Assembly (NCBI GenBank): GCA_000166735.2
Contig: AEMJ01000551.1
Location: forward strand, 1 to 33,069
Source: Leuconostoc inhae KCTC 3774
GTDB lineage: Bacteria; Bacillota; Bacilli; Lactobacillales; Lactobacillaceae
Direction of reading: 5' to 3'
DNA length: 33,069 nt
Shown in pieces: positions 17,941 through 27,556 of the stretch (positions within the stretch are counted from its first letter, which is position 1; each line of letters starts with the position of its first letter). The notes below the pieces were generated by a model. It worked only from the letters and a program-made list of their open reading frames with translations. It was not told the DNA's origin and made no database searches. Made by a program: the position numbers and the translations under genes.

Positions 17941-19637
17941 ATGCCATTAGATGGCCTTTTCACACATGCACTGGTGCATGAACTTAATGAACTAATCGTT
18001 GGTGGTCGTATCACAAAAGTGCATCAGCCTTATCCAAACGAAATTGTCCTGGTTGTACGCAATAACAGTGTTAACTACCCTGTTCTTTTAAGTGCACATC
18101 CGACTTATGCACGAACACAAATTACACACATTCCATATGAAAATCCACAAACTGCACCTAATTTTGTCATGTTCTTACGACGTTATTTAGAGGGTGCAAA
18201 ACTACAAAAAATTGAACAAGTAGAAAACGATCGCATCATCAACTTCTACGTCAATGCACGTAATGAATTAGGAGATATCCAACAAATTCGTTTAACTCTT
18301 GAAATGATGGGACGTCATTCGAATTTGTTTTTAATTCGTGAGACTGATTCTCGTATTTTAGAACTTATCAAACACGTACCAGCAGATCAAAACCGTGTGC
18401 GCTCATTAATGCCTGGTGCTACGTACGTGTTACCGCCAGCTCAAAATCTCAAGAATCCGTTTATCACCGGGGCCTTAGAAACATTGGCACCGATGATTTT
18501 GGATACACCTTTTGATGACTGGGCCAAGTTTATTCAATCTACATACCAAGGATTTGGGCGCGATTCCGCTCAGGTTTTGGCCCAAACCATTAATCAAGAT
18601 GGCGATCATTTAGCACACGCTAAAAATTGGTTGGCACGTTTTAATGATTTAAAGCCGACACTTTTCACTGCTGAGAATGGTACATTAAGTTATGCTGCTT
18701 TTGACTGGTTGCAAGATTATGCTACTAGTGAACATTTCCCTACACTTGGCGATATGCTAGATGCTTACTATATTGGTAAAGCAGAACGTGAACGTGTAAA
18801 TCAACAAGCCGGTTCACTAGTCCGCGTTGTTAAAAATGAACTCAAAAAAATAATTCAAAACGAAAAAAGTTGCTAGGAACACTTGATGATGCAACAAACG
18901 CTGATGACCTTAAAGTCATGGGAGATTTGTTGATTACATACCCTCATCTCGTCCAAAAAGGCATGACGTCAATTGAGATTGAAAATTACTATGATAACAA
19001 TCGTTTACTTAAAATCACATTAGATCCTAAATTAAATGGCTTGAAGAATGCTGAAAAATATTTCACCAAATATCGTAAATTACGAACAGCTGTGGCCTAT
19101 GTGAACGAACAAGTGACCTTGACAGATGCCGAAATTGATTATTTTAATAACATTGTTGCACAACTTGATGTTGCTTCGCCAAAAGACGTTGAAGATATTC
19201 GTTTGGAATTAACCAACGGTGGTTATATTCGTGCTAATAAAAAGAACAAACAAAAACCAAAAGTTTCAAAACCAGATAAATTTGAAAGTTCAGACGGTAC
19301 ATTAATTGAAGTCGGTAAAAATAATTTACAAAACGAACGTCTATCACTAAAACAAGCTGATCGTCGTGATATTTGGCTCCATGTTCAGAAAATACCTGGT
19401 TCTCATGTTATTATTCACTCAGCAAATCCTTCAGATGAGACACTAGTTGAAGCCGCAAAGCTAGCTGGTTACTTTAGTAAAGCACGTGACTCTGCCAATA
19501 TTCCAGTTGATTATTTACCAGCCGGTAAATTGCGTAAGCCTAATGGTTCAAAACCTGGTTTTGTCATTTTTGAAGGACAACAAACCATGTATGTGACACC
19601 AGACGCAAGTTTAGTCTCTCGTTTAAAGATTAAATAA
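17941..19637 (+). pseudogene. rqcH: NFACT protein RqcH / fibronectin-binding protein FbpA homologue, frameshifted
   Basis: RqcH binds stalled 50S-peptidyl-tRNA and directs C-terminal alanine tailing in bacterial ribosome quality control; homologues were first named FbpA. The NFACT-N domain is seen (MPLDGLFTHALVHELNEL, FVMFLRRYLEGAKL with the conserved Arg pair, LTLEMMGRHSNLFLI). A coiled-coil middle follows (KNAEKYFTKYRKLRTAVAYV), then NFACT-R (RRDIWLHVQKIPGSHVII). The first frame ends at 18876 and the second covers the rest. One A added to the A6 run 18863-18868 joins them as NEKKLLGTLDDATNADDL, for 565 aa, the usual length. Confidence 0.92.
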
Positions 19638-19685
19638 TGTCACCCTGATTTTTTCGACGCTTATTTTATTCTTATTTAGAAAAAT

Positions 19686-19727
19686 AAGGGCCTCACACAA
19701 TTATATGCTAACTGTGTGAGGCCCTTT
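19686..19727. terminator. Bidirectional terminator between rqcH and the M20 gene
   Basis: AAGGGCCTCACACA paired with TGTGTGAGGCCCTT (14 bp perfect), flanked by A and T runs so that it serves both converging genes. Confidence 0.85.
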
Positions 19728-19732
19728 GTCAC

Positions 19733-20977
19733 TTATTTCAAATATTGACGTACAACTGATTCATAAATATCTATAAATGAGTGATACATACCGGCATCAA
19801 CGAATTCATCAACTTGGTGTGCTGTAATGTTTCCTGGTCCAAAAATAACAACTTCCATATTTGGATTAGCCTTAATAAACTGTGAAGCATCAGTACCACC
19901 AGAAACACCAATAAAGGGTAATGATTGGTGTATTAGCTTTTCGCCAATTTCCTTTGTGATTTGACTTAATCTACCATTCGGATTAGAGTAAACAGGCTGA
20001 TTTTCAAAATTAATCGTCAAACTCAGCTCAGCTTTTCCACTAGCATTTATCTCGTTAATGATTTTTTCAACTTCTGATACTATTTTTTCATGGGGTACCT
20101 CTGGAATTGTCCTCACAAAGACACCCATTGTTGCACTACCAGGTACGGTATTGGGTTGTTCTCCACCAGCTATTTGTGTCACAACCGGTGTCGTTTTGCC
20201 CAGTAATTTGTTTTGAATTTTAGAGATATCGTTAAATAGTTCTTGTTGCTTATTATAAAATGTTAACAAAGCGTCAATGGCATTGACGCCAAGTTCAGGC
20301 ATTGAACTATGTGCCGTAATACCTTGACTCGTAATACGATAAGAAATTGCACCTTTGTGTGCAATTTCTAAAAAATGTTGCTCAGCTGTTTTGTTCTTCT
20401 CACTGATATCATGTATGTTTTCTGCCATGACAATGCCAGGCAACGATTGTGCTGCCGGTAGTGATTTAATATAGTCCAGCTGTATGCCACTGGGTTCACC
20501 AATTAATAATGCATCAATCTGATTGGCCAATCCAGCTTCAACCATTTGCTTGGCACCTAGTTCACCAGTTTCTTCACCAACAGTTGCATATAATTTAAAC
20601 GTACCATTTAATAAATGCTCGTTTCTCTTTAACCGAATCATCGCTAACACACCAGCTGCTAAGCCTGATTTCATGTCAGTGATTCCTCTGCCAAATATTT
20701 TATCGTCAATTTTAATGCCACTTAATGGGTCTGTTTGCCAACGCGTCTTATCCCCCAAAGCAACTGTATCTTCATGCCCATCAAAAGCCAAAATTGGACC
20801 ATGTCCATTCCCAATTTCAGCAATAAGACCTGCTCGTCCATCGTCAAATCCAATTATTTCATTGGTAATATCATGCTCATCAAATAACTTTTTTAAATAT
20901 CTAGCAATCGCCACTTCATTTTTTCCAGCAGTATTAATTCGAACGAGATCCTGCAAAACTAATTCATCATTATCCAT
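19733..20977 (-). CDS. ArgE/DapE-family M20 deacylase or peptidase
   Basis: A two-zinc M20 hydrolase of 414 aa. Metal and catalytic motifs are intact: GHEDTV (ligand His and catalytic Asp), GRGITDMKSG (bridging Asp), VGEETGELGA (catalytic Glu pair), LIGEPSG, ITAHSSMPELG in the lid domain, SGGTDASQF and GNITAHQVDEFV (last His ligand). The ATG at 20977, with GGAGG 9 nt upstream, is preferred over the open frame to 21031. Family members remove acyl groups from ornithine or DAP, or act on dipeptides. The lysine operon already has its own deacetylase and the arginine genes nearby are a separate operon, so the substrate is open. Confidence 0.85.
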   Translation of the reverse strand: MDNDELVLQDLVRINTAGKNEVAIARYLKKLFDEHDITNEIIGFDDGRAGLIAEIGNGHGPILAFDGHEDTVALGDKTRWQTDPLSGIKIDDKIFGRGITDMKSGLAAGVLAMIRLKRNEHLLNGTFKLYATVGEETGELGAKQMVEAGLANQIDALLIGEPSGIQLDYIKSLPAAQSLPGIVMAENIHDISEKNKTAEQHFLEIAHKGAISYRITSQGITAHSSMPELGVNAIDALLTFYNKQQELFNDISKIQNKLLGKTTPVVTQIAGGEQPNTVPGSATMGVFVRTIPEVPHEKIVSEVEKIINEINASGKAELSLTINFENQPVYSNPNGRLSQITKEIGEKLIHQSLPFIGVSGGTDASQFIKANPNMEVVIFGPGNITAHQVDEFVDAGMYHSFIDIYESVVRQYLK

Positions 20978-21108
20978 AACATGATACCTCCAATTTATTC
21001 TAGTACAATAATAACATAACTCATAAGTCATTACTGGTGTATTATTGAAAAATGTGTATGGTAATCATGTCTTGTTTGATTAAAATTGCCATTTATTTCA
21101 GTTTCTTA

Positions 21109-21138
21109 TTGACAAACTAGCTTCGTTTCTGTTACATT
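21109..21138 (+). promoter_or_regulatory. Promoter of the MFS gene
   Basis: TTGACA (21109-21114), 18-nt spacer and TACATT (21133-21138). It implies a leader of roughly 110 nt. Confidence 0.65.
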
Positions 21139-21185
21139 TATTTAAGTTGTTTCGTACAGATAGCACAGATTAAATTCGTGCCGAC

Positions 21186-21235
21186 AAAAGAGGCGTGACA
21201 TTATCATTTTTTGATAATGTCACACCTCTTTTTAT
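21186..21235 (+). terminator. Attenuator-like terminator in the MFS leader
   Basis: A 21-nt arm (AAAAGAGGCGTGACATTATC plus A) pairs with its complement across a 5-nt T loop with one C-A mismatch, then TTTTTATTT. It lies after the promoter and 11 nt before the AAGGAG of the MFS gene, so it would end most transcripts unless relieved. Confidence 0.75.
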
Positions 21236-21256
21236 TTATTTAAGGAGAAAATCACA

Positions 21257-22594
21257 ATGAACACAAAAAATTGGCGTGTTATTCCAGCGGTTATCGCTGC
21301 AGGTATTCTAAGTTTTAGCGGTGTTTTAATTGAAACCTCAATGAACGTTACCTTTCCTAAGCTGATGTCTGAGTTCAGTACGAATGCCAACGGCGTACAA
21401 TGGGTAACCACCGGTTATTTGCTGGCAATTGCCATCATTGTACCAATTTCAGCATTTTTAATTCGCAATTTTTCAACTAAAAAATTATTTGTTTTATCAA
21501 ATTTTTTGTTTCTCTTTGGTACAGTTCTGGACAGCTTTTCTCCTTCACTCGCACTACTGTTAGTTGGCCGTATATTGCAAGGAATTGGAACAGGTATTGC
21601 TTTACCTTTAATGTTTCATATTATTTTAACCAAATCGCCAATTAAAAGTCGCGGCATGATGATGGGAATTGGCAGTATGATCACATCCCTTGCACCAGCA
21701 ATTGGCCCAACATATGGCGGTGTTTTACTGAATACATTGGGTTGGCGATCAATATTCTGGTTTTTAATTATTTTAATTCTCATTTCTTTAGTCATTGGAC
21801 TAAACAGTATACCATCCGAAAAAGAACAACGGACAGAAAAATTCCCTTTCAAAACATTTATCTTTTTGGGACTTGGTTTAAGTTTTGTGCTATTATCAAT
21901 TGAAAAAATGTCACTTTTAATGGCAATCGTTGGTATTTTTTCACTCGTTATTTTTTATATCATTAATCAAAAGCAAAAGTTATTACAGCTCACACTATTT
22001 CAAAACAGTCGCTTCAATTTTTATATGTATGGCTTTTTAGCTTATCAGGCTATTTTGTTAGGCTTATCGTTCATTTTACCAAATTATTTACAATTGAATT
22101 TACACGTGAGTGCAGCTGCTGCGGGCGCATTTATGTTTCCAGGAGCGCTTATTAGTGCAGTTTTAGCCCCTATATCTGGTTCAATGTTGGATAGAATTGG
22201 TCAGTATCGTCCCATTCTATTGGGTCTCATTGTATCGACAGTTGCGCTATGCCTCATGTTCTTTTATTTCCCCACCCTTAATTTTTGGACGTTAATGTTG
22301 AGCCATATGCTATTGATGGTTGGTATTGGTTTATCATATGCTAACTTGATGACTGTAACGTTGGCAACATTACCTGCAAATGAAACAGCTGATGGTAATA
22401 GTATTTTAAACACGACACAACAATTTGTTGGCGCAACGGCAACAGCTATAGTGGCCCAAGTCATTACAACTGCCATGCATAAAAATCCAGTAAATGGTAT
22501 GATAATCGGTTCCAAACAAGGTATTGGTGGTTTAACTATTTTAATTATGATATCACTTATCTTGTTCATTACTGTTAATAAACGTCGCAAATAA
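21257..22594 (+). CDS. MFS drug:H+ antiporter-like exporter (DHA2/EmrB-QacA type)
   Basis: A 445-aa integral membrane protein with 12-14 hydrophobic spans. It begins with an ETSMNVTFPKL segment (family D1-like motif) and VQWVTTGYLLAIA. It carries VGRILQGIGTG, the antiporter motif C-like APAIGPTYGGVLL, the cytoplasmic loop after GWRSIFW, and a C-half MFPGALISAVLAPISGSMLDRIG. AAGGAG lies 10 nt before the ATG. The family exports drugs or toxic metabolites with proton exchange; the substrate cannot be told. The attenuator-like leader suggests induction by a small molecule or by translation stress. Confidence 0.88.
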   Translation: MNTKNWRVIPAVIAAGILSFSGVLIETSMNVTFPKLMSEFSTNANGVQWVTTGYLLAIAIIVPISAFLIRNFSTKKLFVLSNFLFLFGTVLDSFSPSLALLLVGRILQGIGTGIALPLMFHIILTKSPIKSRGMMMGIGSMITSLAPAIGPTYGGVLLNTLGWRSIFWFLIILILISLVIGLNSIPSEKEQRTEKFPFKTFIFLGLGLSFVLLSIEKMSLLMAIVGIFSLVIFYIINQKQKLLQLTLFQNSRFNFYMYGFLAYQAILLGLSFILPNYLQLNLHVSAAAAGAFMFPGALISAVLAPISGSMLDRIGQYRPILLGLIVSTVALCLMFFYFPTLNFWTLMLSHMLLMVGIGLSYANLMTVTLATLPANETADGNSILNTTQQFVGATATAIVAQVITTAMHKNPVNGMIIGSKQGIGGLTILIMISLILFITVNKRRK

Positions 22595-22647
22595 ATCGCT
22601 ATCATCATTCCTATGCTCAAACAATGCATCATCAAAAATCAATGATC

Positions 22648-22683
22648 GATAAAAAAGATGACCAAAAGGTCATCTTTTTTATC
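22648..22683. terminator. Bidirectional terminator between the MFS gene and argF
   Basis: GATAAAAAAGATGACC paired with GGTCATCTTTTTTATC across AAAA (16 bp perfect). Confidence 0.9.
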
Positions 22684-23694
22684 ATATTTCTGGTATAAAC
22701 AAATTGCCTAATGTTGCTGCCATTACCGCTTTAATCGTATGCAATCTATTTTCTGCTTGTTCAAATTGATGTGCATAGGCTGCATGAAATACTTCGTCTG
22801 TAATTTCCATCTCTGAAATGCCAAATTTATCATAGATTTCCTGTGACATTGTGGTATTTAAATCATGAAACGCTGGTAAATCATGTAGCACAATAACGTC
22901 ATCATTATGAGTCATTGCTACTAACTGCGTGTTAATTTGATAAGGTGTCAATAGTTTAATACGCGCTTCAAATGTTTCCTCTTCACCCATAGAAGCCCAG
23001 ACATCTGTATAAAGTACATCAACCCCAGCAACACCTTTGGCAACATCATCAGTCACCAAAAGATTTGCGCCAGACACGGCTGCTTTTTGCGCCGCCAATG
23101 ACTGAATCTCTGCTGTTGGCTGTAAACTTTTAGGCGCAACAATATGTATATTAACACCCAAAATGGCACCAGTAACCAGTAAAGAGTTAGCCACGTTATT
23201 TCGACCATCTCCCATATAGGCTAATGTCACGCCTTCTAATCGTTTAAACTGTTCTTTAATGGTTAGAAAATCGGCCAACATTTGTGTTGGATGCCATTCA
23301 TCTGTTAGGCCATTCCAAACCGGCACACCAGAATATTTTGCCAATCCTTCAACCACATTTTGTGAAAAGCCACGATATTCAATGCCATCATACATACGTC
23401 CAAATACTTTTGCTGTGTCTTCTAATGACTCTTTTTTACCAAATTGAATATCATTTTTACCTAAAAATTCAGCATGAGCACCCAAATCATGAGCAGCTAC
23501 GGTAAAACTTGAACGGGTTCGTGTTGATGATTTTTCAAAAAGTAACGCAATATTTTTACCTTGAAGATAATGATGTTGTATATTATGTTGCTTTAAATAT
23601 TTAAAATGCGCCGCTAAATCAATTAGTGTTTCTAATTCTTTTTTGTAAAATCACTTTCCTTCAAAAATGATTTTCCTTGAAAATGTGAACTCAT
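22682..23694 (-). pseudogene. argF: Ornithine carbamoyltransferase, frameshifted near its start
   Basis: ArgF makes citrulline from ornithine and carbamoyl phosphate. A start ATG at 23694, with GGAGG 6 nt away, opens [19 protein letters not shown] and then stops. One A added to the A6 run (T6 on plus, 23639-23644) continues through the carbamoyl-phosphate motif [12 protein letters not shown] into the long frame. That frame shows [11 protein letters not shown]-like [14 protein letters not shown], the HPTQ motif in [31 protein letters not shown] and the HDLPAFHD loop (usually HCLPA). This gives 337 aa, the normal length. The gene is last in the argGHF operon. In the family HCLP motif the Cys binds ornithine; here it reads HDLP. 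Confidence 0.92.
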
Positions 23695-25077
23695 TAACGT
23701 GCCTCCAATTTTTTTCATGTCGTGCAATTTCTTTTTTGACATTTTCAACTGCAGTACCGCCAATAGACGTGCGCCGATTAACTGCCGTTTCTGATTGTAA
23801 AACAGCATAAATATCAGCTTCAATTTGCGGTGCCGCTGCTTGTAAAGTGGCAAGTGGTGTCTTTTGTAAAGGTGTGTGTGTTTGCAAACCTTGTAATACA
23901 AGTTGGCCGACAATAGCATGTGCTTCACGAAAAGGCACACCCTTAGTGGCTAAATAATCTGCTAACTCTGTGGCATTGGAAAAATCATCTTGTGTACTGG
24001 CTAACATACGTTCTTTATGAACTTTTAAACCACCTAACATGCCAGTAAATATTTTGATGGAAGCAATCACTGTATCCATCACGTCGAATACCTGTTCCTT
24101 ATCTTCTTGCATATCTTTATTATATGCAAGCGGCAATGACTTCATTGTCGTCAATAAAGCCATTAAAGCGCCATAAGTTCGTCCCGTTTTACCACGAACA
24201 AGTTCCGCAAAATCAGCGTTTTTCTTTTGAGGCATAATCGATGAGCCCGTCGAAAAGTCGTCTGATAATTCAATGTAGTTGAATTCATATGTCGACCAGA
24301 GAATCAATTCTTCAGCCATTCGTGATAAATGCATCATCAAAATTGCTGCGTTTGACAAAAACTCTAAAGCAAAATCACGATCTGACACCGCATCTAGTGA
24401 GTTATGATAAATATCGCCAAATCCTAATTCATCTGCAACAAATTCACGATCAATAGGAAAAGTGGTTCCCGCCAGAGCTGCTGCCCCTAAAGGTAAAATA
24501 TCAGTATGTAACTGATTAAATTCAAAACGATCATAATCTCTTTGGAACATGTCACAATAGGCTAATAAATAATGACCATATGTTATCGGCTGCGCGTGTT
24601 GCAAATGCGTGTAGCCAGACATAATTGTCCCAGCGTGCGTAGTTGCTAGTGTTAGTAATTCTTTTTGTAGCTCAGTTATTGCGTCAAGTACATGTGGCAA
24701 ACGATGTTTAACCCACAAATGAAAATCAGTTGCAACTTGGTCATTTCGTGAGCGCGCTGTATGTAGCTTTCCAGCAACTGCACCAATTTTTCAGTCAACA
24801 AAGATTCCATATTCATATGGATATCTTCATTTTTGACATCAAATGTTAATTTCCCAGCGATTAAATCTTGTTGCAATGCTTTTAAACCAGCAACAATTTG
24901 ATCTGATTCGTTAAAAGCAATAATATTTTGTTGCCCCAACATTTTAGCATGAGCAATTGATCCTTCAAGATCCTCTGCTGCCATTTGTTGATCAAAATGA
25001 ATTGATGCCCCAAACTCATCTACCCATTCAGCCGCTTTAGCAGTAAAACGACCACCCCACAATTTCGTTGTTGCCAT
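23694..25077 (-). pseudogene. argH: Argininosuccinate lyase, frameshifted
   Basis: ArgH splits argininosuccinate to arginine and fumarate. The N-terminal frame ([33 protein letters not shown]) runs to about 24787. One A added to the A5 run (T5 on plus, 24787-24791) restores [16 protein letters not shown] and leads into the main frame with [11 protein letters not shown] and the catalytic loop [13 protein letters not shown] second run (T7 on plus, 23709-23715) with one more base ends the protein at HEKKLEAR with TAATG overlapping argF. As read it runs on to 23651. The restored protein is 461 aa, typical of the family. Confidence 0.93.
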
Positions 25078-25116
25078 AGTTAACTCTCCCTTATGTACGG
25101 CGAAAACGCCTTTACT

Positions 25117-26343
25117 TTACTTAATTTTATTCTTCTTATCAACTGAATGAACATGGTTAACTTGCTCATAAACAGTATTGCTTAGAGTCCATAATTTAAT
25201 AAAGCCAACCGCTGCTTCTTGATCAAACGATGAGGCACTCGTATACGTTGCTAAGTCTTCATCATACAATGAATTATGTTCAGATTGACGCGCAACAGCA
25301 ACGGCATTGCCCTTGAACATTTTCATTTTTACAATACCATTAACATTCTTCTGTGTTTCATCTATAAATGCCATTAAACTATCAAACAAGGGTGATACCC
25401 ATTTAGCTTCATACACTAAATTAGCTAATTGCTGTTCTATCATTGGCTTAAAATGAGCAACATCACGCTCTAAAGTCAAGTCTTCTAGATCCTTATGGGC
25501 TGTCATCAGTACGGCTGCAGCAGGTGCTTCATAAATTTCACGTGACTTAATACCAACTAAACGGTTTTCAATATGATCAATTCGACCAATACCATGAGAT
25601 CCAGCAAGTTCATTTAGTTTGATAATCAAATCAGCTAATGGCATATCAACACCATCAAGTGCAACTGGTACACCAGCGGCAAACGTCACATCAATAAATT
25701 CAGCTTCATCTGGTGTTTTTTCGATTGGCGTTGTTAAAGCATAGGCACCTTCTGGTGCCTGATTCCAAGGATTTTCCAAAATGCCAGCTTCATTAGCGCG
25801 ACCCCAAAGATTTTCATCGATAGAATAAGGTGATTCCAAGCCAACTGGTACGGGCACATCATGTTCAGCAGCATAGGCAATTTCTTCTTCACGAGACCAC
25901 TGAAATTCACGAATGGGTGCTTCAATTTTCATATCTGGATCCAAGGCATGAATTGCTGCCTCAAAACGCACTTGGTCATTACCATGACCTGTTGAACCGT
26001 GGGCAATGGCAACAGCGTCATTTTCATGCGCAATATCAACAAGTTTTTTAATAATCAATGGTCGTGATAATGCTGATACCATTGGATATTCACCTTCATA
26101 CAACATGTTAGCTTTAATTACTGGTGCCACATACTGATCAGCAAATTCTGCCTGTGCATCAATCACGATTGACTGACTAGCACCAACTTGTAGTGCTTTA
26201 GCTTGAATCATGTCCATATCTTTGCCATGTTGACCAACATTCAACACAACAGCAATAATTTCATAACCTTTACCTTTTAACCAAGGAATTGCCACCGATG
26301 TATCTAAACCGCCTGAATATGCTAATACTAATTTTTCTGTCAT
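25117..26343 (-). CDS. argG: Argininosuccinate synthase
   Basis: ArgG joins citrulline and aspartate with ATP. Intact at 408 aa. It has the ATP PP-loop [15 protein letters not shown], the [14 protein letters not shown] motif, [10 protein letters not shown], the EENLWG-like [31 protein letters not shown] and EAPAAAVL. First gene of argGHF, with GGAGG 7 nt before the ATG. A promoter overlapped by an ARG-box-like site lies just upstream. The 39-nt gap to argH contains a small GGCG-TTTT-CGCC hairpin. Confidence 0.95.
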   Translation of the reverse strand: MTEKLVLAYSGGLDTSVAIPWLKGKGYEIIAVVLNVGQHGKDMDMIQAKALQVGASQSIVIDAQAEFADQYVAPVIKANMLYEGEYPMVSALSRPLIIKKLVDIAHENDAVAIAHGSTGHGNDQVRFEAAIHALDPDMKIEAPIREFQWSREEEIAYAAEHDVPVPVGLESPYSIDENLWGRANEAGILENPWNQAPEGAYALTTPIEKTPDEAEFIDVTFAAGVPVALDGVDMPLADLIIKLNELAGSHGIGRIDHIENRLVGIKSREIYEAPAAAVLMTAHKDLEDLTLERDVAHFKPMIEQQLANLVYEAKWVSPLFDSLMAFIDETQKNVNGIVKMKMFKGNAVAVARQSEHNSLYDEDLATYTSASSFDQEAAVGFIKLWTLSNTVYEQVNHVHSVDKKNKIK

Positions 26344-26374
26344 TTTTTATCCTCCGTATTTATGCTATGTATTT

Positions 26375-26403
26375 ATATTACCGCTTAATGTTTATTTATT
26401 CAA
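26375..26403 (-). promoter_or_regulatory. argG promoter with overlapping ARG-box-like operator
   Basis: TTGAAT (26398-26403), 17-nt spacer and TAATAT (26375-26380) on the minus strand. TGAATAAATAAACA (26389-26402) matches 11 of 14 positions of the ArgR/AhrC half-site pair TGAATAATTATTCA and covers the -35, consistent with arginine repression. Confidence 0.65.
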
Positions 26404-26465
26404 TACTTTACTGACTATATACATCAAAACAGTGTATATGTATTGTTTATATGTATATTTCTGCA

Positions 26466-26490
26466 AATAAAAACAAGTATCTCTACTTGC
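26466..26490 (-). terminator. Terminator of the LCP gene
   Basis: CAAGTA-GAGA-TACTTG followed by TTTTTATTT on the minus strand, starting about 8 nt after the stop. Confidence 0.75.
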
Positions 26491-26497
26491 TGGTTTA

Positions 26498-27487
26498 CTA
26501 TTCTGCCATTTGTTCTGAAATAGCATCATGCACACGATCAATTTCTGTTTGACTCATCATTTCTACTGAACCCAAAGCACCCATACTTTGTGTGGTACCA
26601 CGCATCTGATCTTGTTTAATATTCCCAAGAGCTGAACGGTAACTTAATGCTAAATTCTTCATCGATGATGTTGATACATCCGTCTGAACATTATTTGATA
26701 ATGTGTTTAATAATGAATCATTAAACAAACTACCAACACTTGCTGAATTTTTCAATACGCCTCGGAGAATAAGTTGTTGCCGCAGTTGACGACCATAATC
26801 GCCATTGGGGTCTTCATGTCGCATACGTGAAAAAGCTAATGCTTCATTCCCATCCATATGATATGTTTGGTTGGCTGTGAATGAATACTGGCTTTTAGAG
26901 TCTGCTTGCGTATCATCCCCCTCAGTTGTGAAGGTCAATGGTGACGTCACGTCAACACCACCAACAGCATCAACCATTTTAACCAAACCGCCCATGTTAA
27001 CTAAAATATAACCGCCATTGATTTTAATGTTTAATAGGTTTTCAACTGCTGCCATGGCAGAGTCAGCTGTCCCATAAGCATAAGCCGCATTAATTTTCAT
27101 TTGTTCCCCATTGACAGTAACTAACGTGTCACGTGCAATAGACGTCATTGTAGTCACATTAGTTTTTGGGTTAACCGTCATAACAATCATCGTATCTGTA
27201 CGGCCTTTATAGTCACGACCTAATTCACCGGTATCTGTTCCTAATAGTAAATAAGATACTGGTTTTTTATTAGCCGTTATTTTATCAGCTTTTTTGGTCG
27301 TTTGCGATGGATTTTGTATTTTTGTAATCGTTCGGTTCATGTTGTAGTAAGCATAACCACCCGTACCTAATCCAATTAACACTAATAAGCCAACAATTAA
27401 CAAAATTGTATGAAGGATTCTGTGCCGTTTTTTTGGCCTATTTTGTTTACCCTTATTAGTCGATCGCATTTGCTCACGTGTTGGCAT
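26498..27487 (-). CDS. LytR-CpsA-Psr family cell-wall glycopolymer ligase
   Basis: LCP enzymes transfer teichoic acid or other glycopolymers from a lipid carrier to peptidoglycan on the outer face of the membrane. The protein has 329 aa: a basic cytosolic N-terminus, one membrane span at about residues 25-49 (ILLIVGLLVLIGLGTGGYA), and then the LCP domain. Its pyrophosphate/Arg motifs are LLLGTDTGELG, GRTDTMIVMTVNP, SIARDTLV, NAAYAYG, DAVGGVDV, and the Arg-rich FSRMRHEDPNGDYGRQ. It follows mgtE by 69 nt. GGAG lies 10 nt before the ATG and an extended -10 (TGT-TAAAAT) is in the gap. Confidence 0.92.
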   Translation of the reverse strand: MPTREQMRSTNKGKQNRPKKRHRILHTILLIVGLLVLIGLGTGGYAYYNMNRTITKIQNPSQTTKKADKITANKKPVSYLLLGTDTGELGRDYKGRTDTMIVMTVNPKTNVTTMTSIARDTLVTVNGEQMKINAAYAYGTADSAMAAVENLLNIKINGGYILVNMGGLVKMVDAVGGVDVTSPLTFTTEGDDTQADSKSQYSFTANQTYHMDGNEALAFSRMRHEDPNGDYGRQLRQQLILRGVLKNSASVGSLFNDSLLNTLSNNVQTDVSTSSMKNLALSYRSALGNIKQDQMRGTTQSMGALGSVEMMSQTEIDRVHDAISEQMAE

Positions 27488-27556
27488 AATTATCTACTCC
27501 TATAATAGTTTTATCATTTATTTTAACATAACAAAGATTAACTTCTGATTAAAAAC

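Noticed and set aside
20523-20984. 153-aa plus-strand ORF
   Set aside because: Lies antisense within the intact M20 gene; low-complexity Ser/Pro composition, no ribosome binding site and no family resemblance.
22264-22635. 123-aa minus-strand ORF
   Set aside because: Antisense to the MFS gene; its hydrophobicity is a shadow of the membrane spans.
23632-23940. 102-aa minus-strand ORF at the argH-argF junction
   Set aside because: Out of frame with both genes; its last 20 residues are only the true argF N-terminus read through from argH sequence.
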